From assembly GCF_004115215.2 (NCBI RefSeq), contig NC_041745.1, forward strand, positions 44,388,377 to 44,452,376: 64,000 nucleotides of DNA, read 5' to 3'. A program made the position numbers and the translations under genes. Each line of letters begins with the position of its first letter. Position 1 is the stretch's first letter. Source of the DNA: Ornithorhynchus anatinus. Taxonomy: Eukaryota > Chordata > Mammalia > Monotremata > Ornithorhynchidae. Below the pieces are notes generated by a model that was not told the origin of the DNA, made no database searches, and saw only the letters and a list, made by a program, of their open reading frames with translations. Shown in pieces: positions 62,690 through 64,000 of this stretch.

Positions 62690-64000
62690 CGGTGGCCTCC
62701 TCCTCCCACTGGACCGCGGGCCCCGGCCGGGGTCGCCCTCCGTTATCCGGACCTTGGGGTGAGACCGCCCGTTCCCGGCCCGGGATTCCGACCCCGACGG
62801 GGCCACCGGGCGCTGGTCGCCCTCCTGTCTGGACACCCACCCTTCCTCGGTCAGTGATTGTCCTGGCCGGTGAAACACCCAGGCCCCCCCGACCCGTGGG
62901 CACAGGGAGGAAGCGGAAGTCTCCCAAAGCCCGGCGGGCCCCGCGCCTCTAGCTCGCCTGAAAGTTTCTTCCACCGATATCATCGGAGAAAGAGGGAGAA
63001 GCGAGGTCCCTGGGAAGGACTGCCGTGACAGGCCAGCTGGATTGGGGACACCCGGGAGGGTGCAAAGCGGGCTGACGTGCGTCTGTCTGGGAACCGGCTT
63101 GCCCGGCGGCAGGGATGCGATTAGGAGGCGGGAGCTGCAGGGGGAGAATTGCCTGAACTCTCAGCCTGGCAGACCCCCTCCCCGCCCAAACTAGTGGGTG
63201 AGAGCGTGTGGTGGACGAGTAGCCTTCGGAGCCCTGTTGGGATCATTCGTCCCGGGATGGAGGAAACGGCGCTGTGGTTTAGAAAAGGCAAGTGTGGAAA
63301 AGAGGGAGCAAACGAGATCTCGGGACCACCTGCTAGCTGATCGCCTCCTGCTCGGATCCTACATGGTGGAAGGGGGTGGGGGGCCCTAGTGTGGGAGGTA
63401 ATGTAGCAACCCCGGTTTTAGGGCCCGGAGAGCTGGAACTGGGCAATTCTAGCCTAGTGGTTTGGCCTGTATTTATGTAGGCGCCTTTTCGCATTCCCTG
63501 CCCTGGTCGGTTTAAACCCTCCCCGGCTCCCTGACCCCGGCTGGTCAGGGGGCCGGGGCGGCAGGCCGAGCTTCAGAGGGACCTTGACCCAGGGAGGGAG
63601 GACAAGGGAGACCCTCAACCCCTCCACGCCGATGGCCTGGGCCTGGGGGCCCGCACCCCCTCTCTGACCCCTCCAGCTCCGCGCTCTTGAGGCGGCGATG
63701 GTGATGGTGACCGCGGGAGGCTGACTCGAAAGGGGGCTCGGTGGGAGGGCGCCTATGACTCTCCCCACCCCTGTGTGAGGGGCCACCTCGGGGGTGGCGG
63801 GGGCGTTGGGAACTGCCCAGGAGACAGGACCCTCTGCCAAGGGCCCCGTCTGTCGCCCTCCGGCTGGGGGAGGAGGGGTCTGACCAGTCACCAGGAATTC
63901 TCCCTTCTCCATCCCGTCTCTCCCCGGTGCCACAGGCCGGACCCTCCCACGGACCTGACCCCCGCTGCCGTGACCCCAGCCCGGACCCCCAGTGCTCCCC
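62690..64000. other. Part of DIO1 last intron; no exon recognised
   Basis: No DIO1 exon 3-like coding sequence was found on the minus strand up to the window end. Unique GC-rich DNA; the final 110 bases resemble a degenerate copy of the dispersed C-rich minisatellite. Confidence 0.5.

Overview
The window is vertebrate nuclear DNA, almost certainly from a monotreme (platypus Ornithorhynchus anatinus, or possibly echidna). The evidence is a dense crop of two repeat types: tRNA-headed SINEs of the Mon-1 kind and monotreme-type L2 LINE fragments. Both end in the same tail (gcgcttagaacagtgctctgcac...). Unique DNA is GC-rich, genes are short, and introns are compact and full of C- or G-rich minisatellites.

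Eight protein-coding genes can be read exon by exon; names come from remembered mammalian proteins and not from a database search. In order they are: (1) a Tctex-type dynein light chain gene, DYNLT4/DYNLT5-like, minus strand, 424-4489; (2) CDCP2, plus, 7268-12758; (3) TCEANC2, minus, 15734-17288, with a 5' untranslated exon near 19267; (4) TMEM59, plus, 19765-31391; (5) LDLRAD1, plus, 34775-37526; (6) LRRC42, minus, 40348-46157; (7) HSPB11 (IFT25), plus, 49345-59833; (8) the last coding exon and 3' UTR of DIO1, minus, 62512-62577, with a recognisable SECIS element at about 61812-61882. The order and strands from CDCP2 to DIO1 match human 1p32.3 as I remember it, read in reverse. The Tctex gene is not next to CDCP2 in human as far as I recall.

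There are two divergent gene pairs with shared GC-rich promoters. TCEANC2/TMEM59 at 19.27-19.76 kb carries a three-copy tandem repeat of a ZNF143-like motif, two TCTCGCGA elements and two overlapping CTCF-like motifs. LRRC42/HSPB11 at 48.95-49.34 kb carries paired NRF1-like and paired ETS-like motifs. HSPB11 and DIO1 converge, with 3' ends about 2 kb apart.

The genes are not one pathway. Cilia or microtubule roles (HSPB11/IFT25 and the Tctex protein), Golgi/endosome trafficking (TMEM59), transcription elongation-like (TCEANC2), surface proteins (CDCP2, LDLRAD1) and thyroid hormone activation (DIO1) sit together by old synteny. Interspersed repeats concentrate at 2.0-6.8, 9.3-11.6, 13.2-15.2, 17.3-19.2, 20.1-25.7 (TMEM59 intron 1), 27.7-29.2, 46.7-48.9, 49.6-52.5 and 53.1-54.0 kb, many nested. 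A C-rich tandem repeat recurs at five or more separate sites. I saw no rRNA, tRNA gene, CRISPR, prokaryotic feature or recognisable retrovirus-like element.
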